A stretch of DNA of 64,000 nucleotides from Erwinia sp. E_sp_B01_1 (GCF_036865545.1 NZ_CP142208.1:558001-622000); one strand, 5' to 3'; numbered from the stretch's first letter, positions 28,642-39,826 are shown. The notes: generated by a model not told the origin, from the letters alone. Made by a program: numbers and translations.

Positions 28642-29145
28642 CTATCCCTCGCGTCCCCGCAGAGCCTGCTCGGTAAGCCACAGGCGGGTATCGAACTCCA
28701 GCTGATGGTAGTCCGGCTCCATATGGCAGCAGAGCTGGTAGAAAGCTTTGTTGTGATCTTTCTCTTTAATGTGCGCCAGCTCATGAACCACGATCATCCG
28801 CAGAAAAGCTTCCGGAGCCTGCTTAAAAATGGTCGCCACGCGGATTTCAGCTTTGGCCTTCAGCTTGCCGCCCTGCACGCGCGAAATGGCGGTATGCAGC
28901 CCTAGCGCGTGCTTCATCACTTTTATTTTACTGTCATAAATCACTTTGTTCAGCGGTGGGGCATTTCTGAGTGAAAGATTCTTCAGCGTCAGGGCGTAAT
29001 CGTACAGCGCTTTGTCGCTGGTGATGGTGTGGCTGGTGGGGTAACGCTTTTGCAGCACCTCTGCCAGACGCTGCTGTTCAATCAGCGTTTGCACCTGTGA
29101 CAGCAGGGACTCAGGGTAACCCTGCAGGTAAATAAGCGATGACAT
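28642..29145 (-). CDS. ygjP: YgjP family zinc metallopeptidase-like protein (DUF45)
   Basis: The 167-residue protein carries HELAH (H121, E122, H125) and a third potential ligand H131 (KDHNKAF), the zinc signature of the YgjP/WLM-like M48-related family. It matches E. coli YgjP nearly end to end. It is cytosolic with no signal. Activity is unproven in most species. It converges with the ClC gene and diverges from rlmG. Confidence 0.93.
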   Translation of the reverse strand: MSSLIYLQGYPESLLSQVQTLIEQQRLAEVLQKRYPTSHTITSDKALYDYALTLKNLSLRNAPPLNKVIYDSKIKVMKHALGLHTAISRVQGGKLKAKAEIRVATIFKQAPEAFLRMIVVHELAHIKEKDHNKAFYQLCCHMEPDYHQLEFDTRLWLTEQALRGREG

Positions 29146-29227
29146 GCTGACTCCGGGAAAGAAAAAAGTTTACTGTTAGCCCGTTTTAGGGGATAAATCG
29201 CGGGAATTTTACCACGCCGGAGATCCC

Positions 29228-30355
29228 ATGAGCGAACTTGAACTGAGCCACCGCACGCTGACGCTGCACCGTTTTCCCCAGACGCGCGAAGAGAGCCCGC
29301 TACAGGCGTGGGATGCCGCTGATGAATATCTGCTGCAACACGTGGCGGAGAGCCAGGTCAACGGCCCGACTTTTATCTTCAATGATACCTTTGGCGCCCT
29401 GGCCTGCGGCCTGTTTGGCGAAGACCTTTACAGCATCAGCGACTCGCTGATGGGCGAGCTGGGCACCCGCCAGAACCTGAATGCAAATGCGATGGATGAA
29501 GGCGACGTGAAGTTTATCAACAGCCTCTCGCCACTGCCAGTCACGCCAGCCCGCGTACTGATCAAAATCCCTAAAACGCTGGCTCTGCTGGAGCACCAGC
29601 TGCGTTCCCTGCGCAGTGTTGTGACGCCGGAAACGCAGATTATCGCTGCCGGTAAAGCTAAGGATATCCACACCTCCACGCTGAATCTTTTTGAGCGAGT
29701 GTTAGGCGTCACCACCACCTCTCTGGCGGTGAAAAAAGCCCGGCTGATTTTCTGCCAGCCTACGCTGCCAGCGCTGGCCGATGCGCCGCTGACCTCAATC
29801 TGGCCGCTGGATGATACCCCTTACGAGATCCATAACCACGCCAACGTCTTCTCCCGCAGCGGTCTGGATGTCGGGGCGCGCTTCTTTATGGCTAACCTGC
29901 CAGACAACCTTGAAGGCGAGATCGCCGACCTGGGGTGTGGTAACGGCGTTATCGGCCTGACCACACTGGATCAGAACCCGGCGGCGCAGGTGCATTTTAT
30001 TGATGAGTCATGGATGGCGGTGGCTTCCAGCGAGATGAATGTGGAAGTGAACAGGCCGGACGATCTCGACCGCTGCCAGTTCTCAGTGAACAACTCGCTG
30101 GCTGGTTTCCCGTCTGAGAGTTTCAGCGCGGTGCTGTGTAACCCGCCGTTCCATCAGCAGAACACCCTGACCGATTACATCGCCTGGCAGATGTTCCGTG
30201 ATGCACGTCGCTGCCTGCAGTACGGGGGTGAGCTGCGCATCGTGGGTAACCGTCATCTGGATTACTACCGCAAAATGAAGAAGCTGTTCGGTAACTGCAC
30301 CACCGTGGCTTCAAACCAGAAGTTTGTGATCCTGCGCTCGGTGAAACTGCGTTAA
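29228..30355 (+). CDS. rlmG: 23S rRNA (guanine(1835)-N2)-methyltransferase RlmG
   Basis: The 375-residue enzyme has an inactive N-terminal methyltransferase-like half and an active C-terminal half with the SAM motif [13 protein letters not shown] and the catalytic NPPF motif ([10 protein letters not shown]). This is RlmG/YgjO. It methylates G1835 of 23S rRNA at N2. It diverges from ygjP, and two related hairpins follow the gene. Confidence 0.95.
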   Translation: MSELELSHRTLTLHRFPQTREESPLQAWDAADEYLLQHVAESQVNGPTFIFNDTFGALACGLFGEDLYSISDSLMGELGTRQNLNANAMDEGDVKFINSLSPLPVTPARVLIKIPKTLALLEHQLRSLRSVVTPETQIIAAGKAKDIHTSTLNLFERVLGVTTTSLAVKKARLIFCQPTLPALADAPLTSIWPLDDTPYEIHNHANVFSRSGLDVGARFFMANLPDNLEGEIADLGCGNGVIGLTTLDQNPAAQVHFIDESWMAVASSEMNVEVNRPDDLDRCQFSVNNSLAGFPSESFSAVLCNPPFHQQNTLTDYIAWQMFRDARRCLQYGGELRIVGNRHLDYYRKMKKLFGNCTTVASNQKFVILRSVKLR

Positions 30356-30461
30356 GCACCTCCGCTGAAAGACAGGGAAAAGGCCGGTCGTGTAGACGAC
30401 TGGCTTTGGGTTATTGACATAGTGCAGGCTCCCATCGCTTTAGGGTTCGTCAGCAATTTGA

Positions 30462-30490
30462 GGCCGGTCGTGAAAACGACTGGCCTTTTT
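30462..30490 (+). terminator. rlmG terminator
   Basis: The 10-bp stem GGCCGGTCGT/ACGACTGGCC (one G-U pair, loop GAAA) is followed by TTTTT. A closely related hairpin (30382-30405, loop GTAG) lies 80 bases upstream, nearer the gene, and has a weaker T-run. Confidence 0.9.
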
Positions 30491-30552
30491 ATTATCAGCT
30501 TTAAGGCACCTGAGTCGCCTTCTGATAAGGCGGTATGCACATAAGCAGGAGA

Positions 30553-31269
30553 TCAGCTGCGTCGTCCGATCCAGGAAAAGCGCTGCTGATAACCGTGATC
30601 AAAATGGCTGTTGCGGCGATAGCTGGCCTGCTCTTCTGCCATGCAGTAGGTACAGAGCTGGCTCAACTCTATCTGTGCGTCCGGCACGCCTTCCCGCATC
30701 GCCATTCTTTTCGCCAGCAACGGCAAATCAAACCATACGCCCTGAGTCGTACCCACCGCCTGCGCGCGAACTGCCTGCGGGTTGGTCGCTTGCACTGATG
30801 AGAAGGCGATCAGCCCGGCAAGGTCATTGGGGTTTTCCTGATGAATGCGCTCAATTCGCTCAAGGCCGAGTTCATAGCAGCAGGGACCAATCGCTGGCCC
30901 GATGGCGATAAACAGACTCTCTGGCGTGGCGCCACGTTCGCACAGCAGGCGGATCGTATTGATCAGCACGCCAGCCAGCGCGCCATTCAGGCCCGCATGC
31001 ACGGCGGCGACCTGCTTTGTGCGGGTATCGGCAATCAGAACCGGCAGGCAATCGGCGGTATAGACCGAAACCGGGCGCGTACCGGTGCCAATCAAACCAT
31101 CTGCCTCGCGGCTTTTGACCGGCAGCGCAGCGGTATCCAGCACCACGTCAGGGCTGTGACGCTGGTGATTATACAGGCTCTCTTCAGGAGGACGGACCCC
31201 GGCAGGCAGGAAGGCGTGATCGAGCCAGGGCAGAGAAGAGAGCAGGGGAGAGCGCCAGGTTTGCGGCAT
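30553..31269 (-). CDS. YfiH/PgeF-like laccase-domain protein (polyphenol oxidase family)
   Basis: From ATG 31269 (MPQTWRSPLLSSLPWL) the protein has 238 residues. The Cys-His-His catalytic set of the family is kept with correct spacing: H38, C74 (YTADCLPV) and H91 (AVHAGLNG). Unlike most members, the usual HAGWRG reads HAGLNG. YfiH/PgeF proteins correct peptidoglycan precursors containing misplaced L-Ser, and other members act on purine nucleosides. This is probably a divergent paralogue, since yfiH itself normally sits elsewhere in enterics. It ends the strand run downstream of an unrelated fadH. Confidence 0.85.
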   Translation of the reverse strand: MPQTWRSPLLSSLPWLDHAFLPAGVRPPEESLYNHQRHSPDVVLDTAALPVKSREADGLIGTGTRPVSVYTADCLPVLIADTRTKQVAAVHAGLNGALAGVLINTIRLLCERGATPESLFIAIGPAIGPCCYELGLERIERIHQENPNDLAGLIAFSSVQATNPQAVRAQAVGTTQGVWFDLPLLAKRMAMREGVPDAQIELSQLCTYCMAEEQASYRRNSHFDHGYQQRFSWIGRRS

Positions 31270-31361
31270 GATCCGGTCCTTTTTACGGTAGGGCGAACAA
31301 TGCCTCCACTTTACGGAGGAGAAGTTAATTTTTAAAGACGTTAATTCGGCCTTTCCACTTC

Positions 31362-33407
<2,046 letters not shown>

Positions 33408-33547
33408 TTAGCGATGAAAAGCCCATCCGCAAAGTGCTGATAACCGGAGTGTGATGTGCCGCCAGGTATTTGCGCTCACAAGCGGCGTGGGCGGCCAGAA
33501 GCAACTACACCTAATTCATCCTCTGACTCTTATCTCAAGGAAATACA

Positions 33548-34867
33548 ATGCCTGTAACCATCATAGCGGTTGGCGTGATCCTGCTTCTGGTGCTGATGAT
33601 CGTCTTCAAAGTGAACGGCTTTATAGCGCTGGTGTTTGTCTCGGCCGTGGTTGGCGTGGCGGAAGGGATGACGCCGCTGGCGGTCGTGGCTTCTATTCAA
33701 AAAGGGATCGGCGGCACGCTGGGCACCCTGGCGCTGATCCTGGGTTTTGGGGCGATGCTCGGCAGGTTAGTCTCCGATACCGGTGCCGCACAACGCGTCG
33801 CCACCACCCTGATTGCCGCCTTTGGTAGAAAGTACCTGCAGTGGGCGCTGGTTGTCACCGGGTTAATCGTCGGGCTGGCGATGTTTTACGAAGTGGGCTT
33901 CGTGCTGCTGCTGCCGCTGGTGTTCACCGTTGTGGCGGCGGCGCAAATGCCGCTGCTGTATGTCGGTGTGCCTATGGTGGCTGCGCTCTCCGTCACTCAC
34001 TGCTTCCTGCCACCGCATCCCGGCCCTACGGCCATAGCGACTATCTTTGGCGCTAATATCGGCACCACTCTGCTCTATGGCCTGATTATTACTATCCCTA
34101 CGGTGATTGTCGCCGGTCCCATCTTCTCCCGCTTCCTGAAAAGCTTCGAGCGTGAACCCCCGGAAGGGTTGTTCAATCCGAAAATCTTTGAAGAACACGA
34201 GATGCCGGGTTTCTGGATCAGCATCTTTGCCGCAGTGATCCCGGTGATCCTGATGGCGCTCGCCGCCATATGCGAACTGACGATGCCGAAAGAAAATGCC
34301 CTGCGTCAGTTCTTCGAGTTCGTCGGTAATCCGGCGGTAGCGCTGTTTATCTCGGTAGTGGTGGCGGTACTGACTCTGGGGCTGCGCAACGGACGCAAGA
34401 TGGAAGAGGTGATGGAGATGTGCGGCAGCTCGATAGCCGCTATAGCCATGATCGTCTTTATTATTGCCGGTGGCGGTGCATTCAAGCAGGTGCTGGTAGA
34501 CAGTGGCGTGGGCAACTACATCGCCGATCTGATGAAAGGGTCCTCCCTGTCGCCGTTGCTGATGTGCTGGACCGTAGCGGCCATGCTGAGGGTTGCGCTT
34601 GGATCGGCGACCGTCGCGGCGATCACTACCGCCGGGATTGTCACGCCGATCATTGCCATCACCCATACCGATCCGGCGCTGATGGTGCTGGCGGTGGGTT
34701 CCGGAAGCGTTATTGCCTCGCATGTTAACGATCCCGGCTTCTGGTTGTTCAAAGGCTATTTCAACCTGACCGTGGTGGAAACGCTGAAAACCTGGACGGT
34801 TATGGAAACGTTAATTTCGTTCCTGGGCCTGGGCGGCGTCCTGATCCTCAACGCCATCATTCACTGA
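33548..34867 (+). CDS. GntP family gluconate:H+ symporter-like permease
   Basis: The 439-residue protein has about 12-14 hydrophobic segments and GntP-family blocks such as LGFGAMLGRLVSDTGAAQRVA, FLPPHPGPTAIATIFGANIG and SGSVIASHVNDPGFW. The start ATG follows CAAGGAAA. It most likely imports gluconate or a related sugar acid; which of GntT/GntU/IdnT-like substrates applies cannot be told. No kinase or regulator of gluconate use is adjacent. Confidence 0.9.
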   Translation: MPVTIIAVGVILLLVLMIVFKVNGFIALVFVSAVVGVAEGMTPLAVVASIQKGIGGTLGTLALILGFGAMLGRLVSDTGAAQRVATTLIAAFGRKYLQWALVVTGLIVGLAMFYEVGFVLLLPLVFTVVAAAQMPLLYVGVPMVAALSVTHCFLPPHPGPTAIATIFGANIGTTLLYGLIITIPTVIVAGPIFSRFLKSFEREPPEGLFNPKIFEEHEMPGFWISIFAAVIPVILMALAAICELTMPKENALRQFFEFVGNPAVALFISVVVAVLTLGLRNGRKMEEVMEMCGSSIAAIAMIVFIIAGGGAFKQVLVDSGVGNYIADLMKGSSLSPLLMCWTVAAMLRVALGSATVAAITTAGIVTPIIAITHTDPALMVLAVGSGSVIASHVNDPGFWLFKGYFNLTVVETLKTWTVMETLISFLGLGGVLILNAIIH

Positions 34868-34881
34868 TTCAGCTTTTCTGA

Positions 34882-34906
34882 GCCGGGTTTTAGGGTAAAA
34901 CCCGGC
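34882..34906 (+). terminator. Terminator-like hairpin after the GntP gene
   Basis: A perfect 11-bp stem GCCGGGTTTTA/TAAAACCCGGC has a three-base loop (GGG) 15 bases after the stop. The downstream T-run is short. Confidence 0.7.
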
Positions 34907-35503
34907 CTTGAATGAAAGATTCAGGTTTTAAACTCACTTCATCCGAAATCATTAATAGCAGAAGTATGTGTAAAGATTTATAAAAATTTCCAGCCATTTC
35001 TGACGATTCTTGATAATCCGCGTTATTACTATCCCGCTCATTTGTCCCGGTAGAAATAAATAACTTTCCAGTCCGTATCGCCCTTAATTAATTTTCAGGC
35101 CTGCTAAATGAATGAGAACGCCGTGTTTAAAAGAGACATCTGTCTTTTTATTACGCTGGCGTAAATATAATAAATACTTATGACGGATATTTTATCAATA
35201 GCACATCATGATTTTATCTATATGATATGTATGGGTTAATAAGTATTCATTTTCAAATTTAGTAAACTGAAATAGCAATCACATAAAAATCAATGCTGTC
35301 AGGATTTATTTAATAAAAATTACATTTCTATTCAGGCGTTCTTGCCAGGAATAATCTTAATAAGTAATGTCGGGCTAAAATGTCATAACTTGTTACAGCC
35401 GTTATGTACATACTGAGTGCGGAGGTGTCTTCTCTGTTAACACTTATTTCCATTTATTTGGCGCCCAGGTTTATTCCTGTTGTCCTGAAAGAGAGACTGT
35501 ATT
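34907..35503 (+). other. AT-rich intergenic region upstream of the sulP locus
   Basis: About 600 bases of AT-rich sequence contain no credible ORF and no RNA I can recognise. Several TATAAT-like hexamers occur, but none has a convincing -35. The shift to AT-rich DNA ends at the carbonic-anhydrase-like remnant, consistent with a deletion or replacement here that removed the rest of that gene. Confidence 0.5.
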
Positions 35504-35653
35504 TTGACGACACTAAAACCCCAGTTAGCAAAAAACCGGAGTTGGGCTTTGCAGCGCGGCGTTGAACTGGATGTTTCCGGCTGCGTGTATAACCTGCATT
35601 CCGTGCATCTGAAAGAGTTAAGCCAGCAAAGTGCAGAGGAAAAATCGCCATGA
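35504..35653 (+). pseudogene. C-terminal remnant of a beta-carbonic anhydrase gene
   Basis: An in-frame stretch (open from 35489, first usable start TTG 35504) encodes about 50 residues including WALQRGVELDVSGCVYNLHS and VHLKEL and ends in a TGA that overlaps the sulP ATG (ATGA, 35650-35653). The segment resembles the C-terminal tail of beta-carbonic anhydrases (..A..G.L.VHGWVYD...G.L..L), which are commonly encoded just before SulP bicarbonate transporters. The catalytic zinc ligands are missing. It may survive because translation through it couples to sulP. Confidence 0.6.
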
Positions 35654-37128
35654 ACCTGAATACTCTTCGTCGGGATATCCCGGCTGGTCTGGTCGTGTTT
35701 CTGGTCGCCTTACCGCTGTGTCTGGGAATTGCGCAGGCCAGCGGTCTTCCGCCCTTTGTTGGCCTGCTGACCGGTGTGATTGGCGGGCTGGTGGTCACCA
35801 CTTTCAGCCCGTCTAAATTTGCGGTCAGCGGCCCGGCGGCTGGCCTGGTGACCATTGTTACCGGCGCAATGGAAACGTTGGGGACGTTTTCGGCGTTGCT
35901 GTTCGCGCTGATGATCGCAGGCGTTTTGCAGTTCCTGCTGGGCGTGATGCGGGCAGGGCGGTTTATTACCCTGGTGCCGGGAACCGTGATTAAAGGAATG
36001 CTGGCAGCTATTGGTCTCCTGCTTATTATCCAGCAGATCCCCGTGGCGCTGGGCGCAGCGGAAGGGAGCGACCTCGGGACATGGGTGACCGGTGGCGCGT
36101 TCAGCGTCTCCATCCCGGCTATTGTCGTCTCAGGGGTTGGCCTGTTTATTCTCTGGTTCTGGTCCACGCCAACCGTGAAAAACATCAAAGCGCTAAGCTG
36201 GATGCCGGGCCCTCTGGTGGCCGTGCTGGTTGGCTGCCTGGCTACCCTGGTCGGCGGCAGAATGTTCCCGGAGATTATCAGCAGCCTGTCGCGTATCTCC
36301 CTGCCTGCTTTTGACAGTCTTCAGGCGCTGACCGGCGAGCTGGAACGTCCGGACTGGAACGCCTGGCAGAATCCCGCGGTGTATATGGTTGCTGTGACGC
36401 TGGCCATTGTTGCCAGCCTGGAAACCTTGCTGAGTCAGGAAGCGCTAAAAAAGCTGCGCTCACAGACGCCGGCCCCGTCTCCGGATAAAGAGATGCGTGC
36501 TCAGGGTATTGGTAACCTGCTGAGTGGCTTCCTGGGGGGACTGCCGATCACCGCCGTGATCGTGCGCAGCTCCGTCAACGTCAGCGCCGGCGCGCAGACT
36601 AAACTCTCGATCCTGATCCACGGTGCGCTTTTGCTGATCTGTGGTCTTTACTTCAGCACGCTGCTGAACGCCATCCCGCTCGCCAGTCTGGCTGCTGTAC
36701 TGCTGCATACCGGTTACAAGCTGGCGGCACCGCGCCTGTTTGTAGAGCATTTCCGTCAGGGCACCCAGCAGTATGTCCCTTTCCTGGCGACCATTGGCGG
36801 CATCCTGGTGTTTGGTATGCTGGCCGGTATCGGGATTGGTCTGGCAACGCAGATCCTGTTCAGCATCTATAAAAGCCATCGTGGCGCCATGCTGTTGACG
36901 CGTCATGAAGATCACTTCGTTCTGCGCTTCCAGCAAAACCTCACCTTTATGCATAACCCGCGGCTGAAAGGGTTGCTGGCTGAAATTCCGGAAAACAGCG
37001 TGGTGATTGTGGAAAATGACAATGCCGAATACATCGATCCGGATGTTAAAGCCGTGCTGAAGGATTTTGGCGAGGGCGCACGTAAACGCGGGATTGTCCT
37101 GAATCAGTGGCCGGTGAAACTGGCATAA
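35650..37128 (+). CDS. SulP family inorganic anion (bicarbonate/sulfate-like) transporter
   Basis: The 492-residue protein begins MNLNTLRRDIPAGLVVFLVALPLCLGIA, the SulP signature region, and continues with about 11-12 TM helices (ATG at 35650). GLLTGVIGGLVVTTFSPSKFAVSGPAAGLV is the family core. A short cytosolic C-terminal part (about 400-492) ends in a STAS-like strand pattern (VVIVENDNAEYIDPDVKAVLKDF). The overlap with a carbonic anhydrase remnant suggests bicarbonate as the ancestral substrate. Confidence 0.9.
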   Translation: MNLNTLRRDIPAGLVVFLVALPLCLGIAQASGLPPFVGLLTGVIGGLVVTTFSPSKFAVSGPAAGLVTIVTGAMETLGTFSALLFALMIAGVLQFLLGVMRAGRFITLVPGTVIKGMLAAIGLLLIIQQIPVALGAAEGSDLGTWVTGGAFSVSIPAIVVSGVGLFILWFWSTPTVKNIKALSWMPGPLVAVLVGCLATLVGGRMFPEIISSLSRISLPAFDSLQALTGELERPDWNAWQNPAVYMVAVTLAIVASLETLLSQEALKKLRSQTPAPSPDKEMRAQGIGNLLSGFLGGLPITAVIVRSSVNVSAGAQTKLSILIHGALLLICGLYFSTLLNAIPLASLAAVLLHTGYKLAAPRLFVEHFRQGTQQYVPFLATIGGILVFGMLAGIGIGLATQILFSIYKSHRGAMLLTRHEDHFVLRFQQNLTFMHNPRLKGLLAEIPENSVVIVENDNAEYIDPDVKAVLKDFGEGARKRGIVLNQWPVKLA

Positions 37129-37414
37129 GCGACAGAAAGAGAAAGGCCCATCTGAAGTTAATCTGAGTGAGGCCAGCCCTGATGCCTGGCAAAACATAGT
37201 TAGCCTGGCTAACGAAGCCGCAAGGTTAAGCAACCCAACGGCGGGAGTTGTTCCCGCCTGTTGGATGTTGCAGCATGATCCAGCAGCACCTTCTTTATTG
37301 CCTTCCAGTCCTGAAAATCAGATCCACTGGTTTCTGTACCAGAAAACTCTTTTTTGCAAAAGGGTGAAGTCGTTCTATGCTTCGGGTGCAAAATTGCGCT
37401 GTAGAGGGACTGAA
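37129..37414 (+). other. Intergenic region between the SulP and AI-2E genes
   Basis: These 286 bases hold a hairpin GGCGGGA (37240-37246)/TCCCGCC (37252-37258) with a five-base loop, which may end the sulP transcript although its T-run is poor. The rest should contain the promoter of the AI-2E family gene; no RNA gene is evident. Confidence 0.45.
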
Positions 37415-38524
37415 ATGAGATTTAATGGCCTGACAAAGGGATTTTTTATCCTGATCCTTTTTATTGTGACAGTGGCTTTTCTGGATGTTTTGGGGCCCTA
37501 TTACTCTTCTGTACTGTGGGCAGCTATCCTGGCAGTCATCTTCCATCCAATGAAAACCAAATTAAGAGAAATGACCGGCGAAAGAAACGGGCTGGCGTCA
37601 TTCTTAACACTGTTGATAATTTGCCTCATTGTTTTCACACCCTTGGTGGTCCTTGCCTCCTCCATGGCGATTGAATTCAACGTTGTTTACACCAAACTCC
37701 AAAACAACAACACGCAGCTTCCGGTGATTTTGGCAGATGTGATGCAGCATTTGCCCGACTGGGCACGAAGCTTCCTGTCAGAACATCATCTGGATACCGC
37801 TACTAACATTCAGCAGAAGCTTTCCCAGTTTGCCCTGCAGGGCAGCCAGTATGTAGCAGGCAGCGTATTCCTGATCGGCAAGGGGACGTTCAGCTTTGTG
37901 GTTGGCGCCGGCATCATGCTTTACCTGCTGTTCTTCCTGTTAAAGGATGGATCCTATCTGGTTAACCTGATCCTCGAAGCGCTGCCGTTATCCAGCTATG
38001 TTAAACATCACCTGTTTATGAAGTTTGCTGCGGTATCCCGTGCGACCGTCAAAGGTACCGTAGTGGTAGCCGTGGTGCAGGGTGCATTGGGTGCGCTGGC
38101 ATTCTGGATCACTGGCATTGAAGGCATTCTGTTATGGGGCGCATTGATTGCCTTGCTCTCCCTGATTCCGGCTGTAGGTTCAGCGATTATCTGGGTACCG
38201 GCAGCCATCTTCTTCTTCGCTTCAGGCGTGGTGTGGAAAGGACTGTTTATTGTCGGATTCTTTGTGGTGGTGATAGGCCTGGTCGATAACATCCTTCGCC
38301 CGCTGTTGGTGGGCAAAGACACCAAAATGCCAGATTACCTGATCCTTATCGCCACGCTGGGCGGCATGGAAATTTACGGCATAAACGGTTTCGTTATCGG
38401 CCCGCTGATTGCAGCGATGTTTATCGCCTGCTGGAATCTCCTTTCCGGCCGCGACAACCGTGAAAACGCCGATGAGATAGATGAAGAGTTTATTGAAGAA
38501 GGGAAGAACCATCCTGAAAGCTGA
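37415..38524 (+). CDS. AI-2E family transporter (YdiK/PerM-like permease)
   Basis: Starting at ATG 37415 (MRFNGLTKGFFILILFIVTV) the protein has 369 residues. The frame is open further upstream, but those codons lie before the ribosome site. About eight TM helices and the family motif ALIALLSLIPAVGSAIIWVPA and GLVDNILRPLLVGK are visible. This superfamily includes exporters of AI-2, Na+/H+ antiporters and YdiK. Substrate is unknown, so the AI-2 name is only a family label. The C-terminus is acidic. Confidence 0.88.
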   Translation: MRFNGLTKGFFILILFIVTVAFLDVLGPYYSSVLWAAILAVIFHPMKTKLREMTGERNGLASFLTLLIICLIVFTPLVVLASSMAIEFNVVYTKLQNNNTQLPVILADVMQHLPDWARSFLSEHHLDTATNIQQKLSQFALQGSQYVAGSVFLIGKGTFSFVVGAGIMLYLLFFLLKDGSYLVNLILEALPLSSYVKHHLFMKFAAVSRATVKGTVVVAVVQGALGALAFWITGIEGILLWGALIALLSLIPAVGSAIIWVPAAIFFFASGVVWKGLFIVGFFVVVIGLVDNILRPLLVGKDTKMPDYLILIATLGGMEIYGINGFVIGPLIAAMFIACWNLLSGRDNRENADEIDEEFIEEGKNHPES

Positions 38525-38565
38525 TTGAGGCACTTAAGGGTGGGTAAATGGACTTAGCATAAAAA

Positions 38566-38590
38566 GGCAGCTCTTTGGGGCTGCTTTTTT
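38566..38590 (+). terminator. Terminator after the AI-2E family gene
   Basis: The stem GGCAGC/GCTGCT with loop TCTTTGGG is preceded by five A and followed by six T residues. Confidence 0.85.
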
Positions 38591-38766
38591 TATGGGTTTA
38601 GTAAAGCTTGCCACTATACCTCTGGGCTGTACGGGCCGTTGTGCGATCAATTAAAAGCTGTTGCCATTCCCAGGCTTAATCACTATTTCTCAGAAAATAT
38701 ATATGAATCTGGACTGCTTTCTGGTCCGGCGATAGGATAGTTTTCCACTAAAGACAGGGAGTCGGT

Positions 38767-39210
38767 ATGGATACAGTAGAACAGCTTAATGGTAAATATT
38801 TTTTTGAGGGAATGAGTGTTGATGAGGATGAACTTATATTCTGGTTAATTCTGGATGAGTTCAGGAAAACATTCTCCGGCATTACAGATATTATGGCCGT
38901 ATCCTCAATGTTACTGAGTCTTCCTGTGATCCCCGTCAGGGGTAAATTAGATGCTATAAGCACTACCAGTGGCACCAGCCCGCTGTCTCTGGCTACCCGC
39001 TCACTCATTAAGCACAGATTCAAGAGCAGACAAAAAACTATTACCTGGGGGCAGTTGGTGCGTGGGCGGTGGGCATATACAACCAGCCTGGCGGCTTATG
39101 TGGGGCGCTGGCTTCCATGGGTTGGGGCAGTTCTGACAGTTTATGATCTCTCTATAATCACCAGAAACGTGATCAACCGCTTCAGGTTGATTACCGGCAA
39201 AAAGGAGTAA
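38767..39210 (+). CDS. Small membrane-associated hypothetical protein partnered with DUF1493
   Basis: The 147-residue protein has an acidic N-terminus, a hydrophobic patch near 42-55 (IMAVSSMLLSLPVIPV), a basic middle (IKHRFKSRQKT) and a hydrophobic stretch at about 108-132 (LAAYVGRWLPWVGAVLTVYDLSII). I do not recognise a characterised family. A clear GGGAG ribosome site precedes the ATG. The gene ends 7 bases before the DUF1493 gene, so the two form a pair of the kind often seen in enteric accessory loci. A membrane-linked role is inferred from hydrophobicity only. Confidence 0.7.
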   Translation: MDTVEQLNGKYFFEGMSVDEDELIFWLILDEFRKTFSGITDIMAVSSMLLSLPVIPVRGKLDAISTTSGTSPLSLATRSLIKHRFKSRQKTITWGQLVRGRWAYTTSLAAYVGRWLPWVGAVLTVYDLSIITRNVINRFRLITGKKE

Positions 39211-39217
39211 CGCAATC

Positions 39218-39532
39218 ATGGATAAAGCTGAGAGTGTGAGGGTGCTGATACGTAAGCACTTCTGGGAAATGCCAGATGAAGCCTGTTTAACCACCGGGAA
39301 GATGCCAGTACTACCTGAGGATGCCGAAGAGTTTCTGAATGAATATGCTGAAACGTTGAGTGTGGATATGACCGGGTTCAGTTTTAACCGATATTTTCCC
39401 AATGAAGGGATTCGGTTTCTCCCTAATGCGATTCTGCCAAAATACCTCCGCACCGAACATCATTCCCCGGCCCCTTTGACAGTTGGGATGTTGATTGCTG
39501 CTGCTGAAGCTGGGTACTGGATAGATAAATAG
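39218..39532 (+). CDS. DUF1493 family protein
   Basis: The 104-residue protein (MDKAESVRVLIRKHFW...) shows the DUF1493 pattern with SFNRYFPNEGIRFLPNAILPKYL and LTVGMLIAAAEAGYW. The N-terminal region is reminiscent of acyl-carrier-like helices, but no phosphopantetheine serine motif is obvious. It is translated from a gene 7 bases behind its membrane-associated partner. The pair sits next to the prophage attachment site, in an accessory setting. Function is unknown. Confidence 0.8.
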   Translation: MDKAESVRVLIRKHFWEMPDEACLTTGKMPVLPEDAEEFLNEYAETLSVDMTGFSFNRYFPNEGIRFLPNAILPKYLRTEHHSPAPLTVGMLIAAAEAGYWIDK

Positions 39533-39623
39533 CTTCACTCTATGGGAATTGTTACTGAAGCGTCATTTCAGGGGATGTATTCAATAATTTCCTGATACGG
39601 GCACGGTTGTGAAGCTATTAAAA

Positions 39624-39826
39624 CTAAACGATATCACCAAATTTATCCGCAATGATGGCCTTCGATTTCGGGATTTGCACTCCCTGTGTGGCAAGCTTCT
39701 TTTCCAGTTTGAGAACTTCACCTGCATCGTGAATTGCCTATATAGACTTGAACATTTTCTCAGGCGGTTTTTTGTAGGCATCAAAAAATCTGCCGCCATC
39801 TCGTTGCCTGCCAGCCTGGCGCCATT
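39624..39826 (-). pseudogene. Degraded coding remnant next to the tRNA attachment site
   Basis: On the minus strand, three stretches in two frames read as one protein: NGARLAGNEMAADF, then after a frameshift near 39790 FDAYKKPPEKMFKSI, an in-frame TAG (39740-39738), and AIHDAGEVLKLEKKLATQG with VQIPKSKAIIADKFGDIV before the final stop. Reading continuity and codon quality indicate a decayed gene. The parent family is not recognised. The plus-strand ORF over this region is its antisense shadow. Confidence 0.5.
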
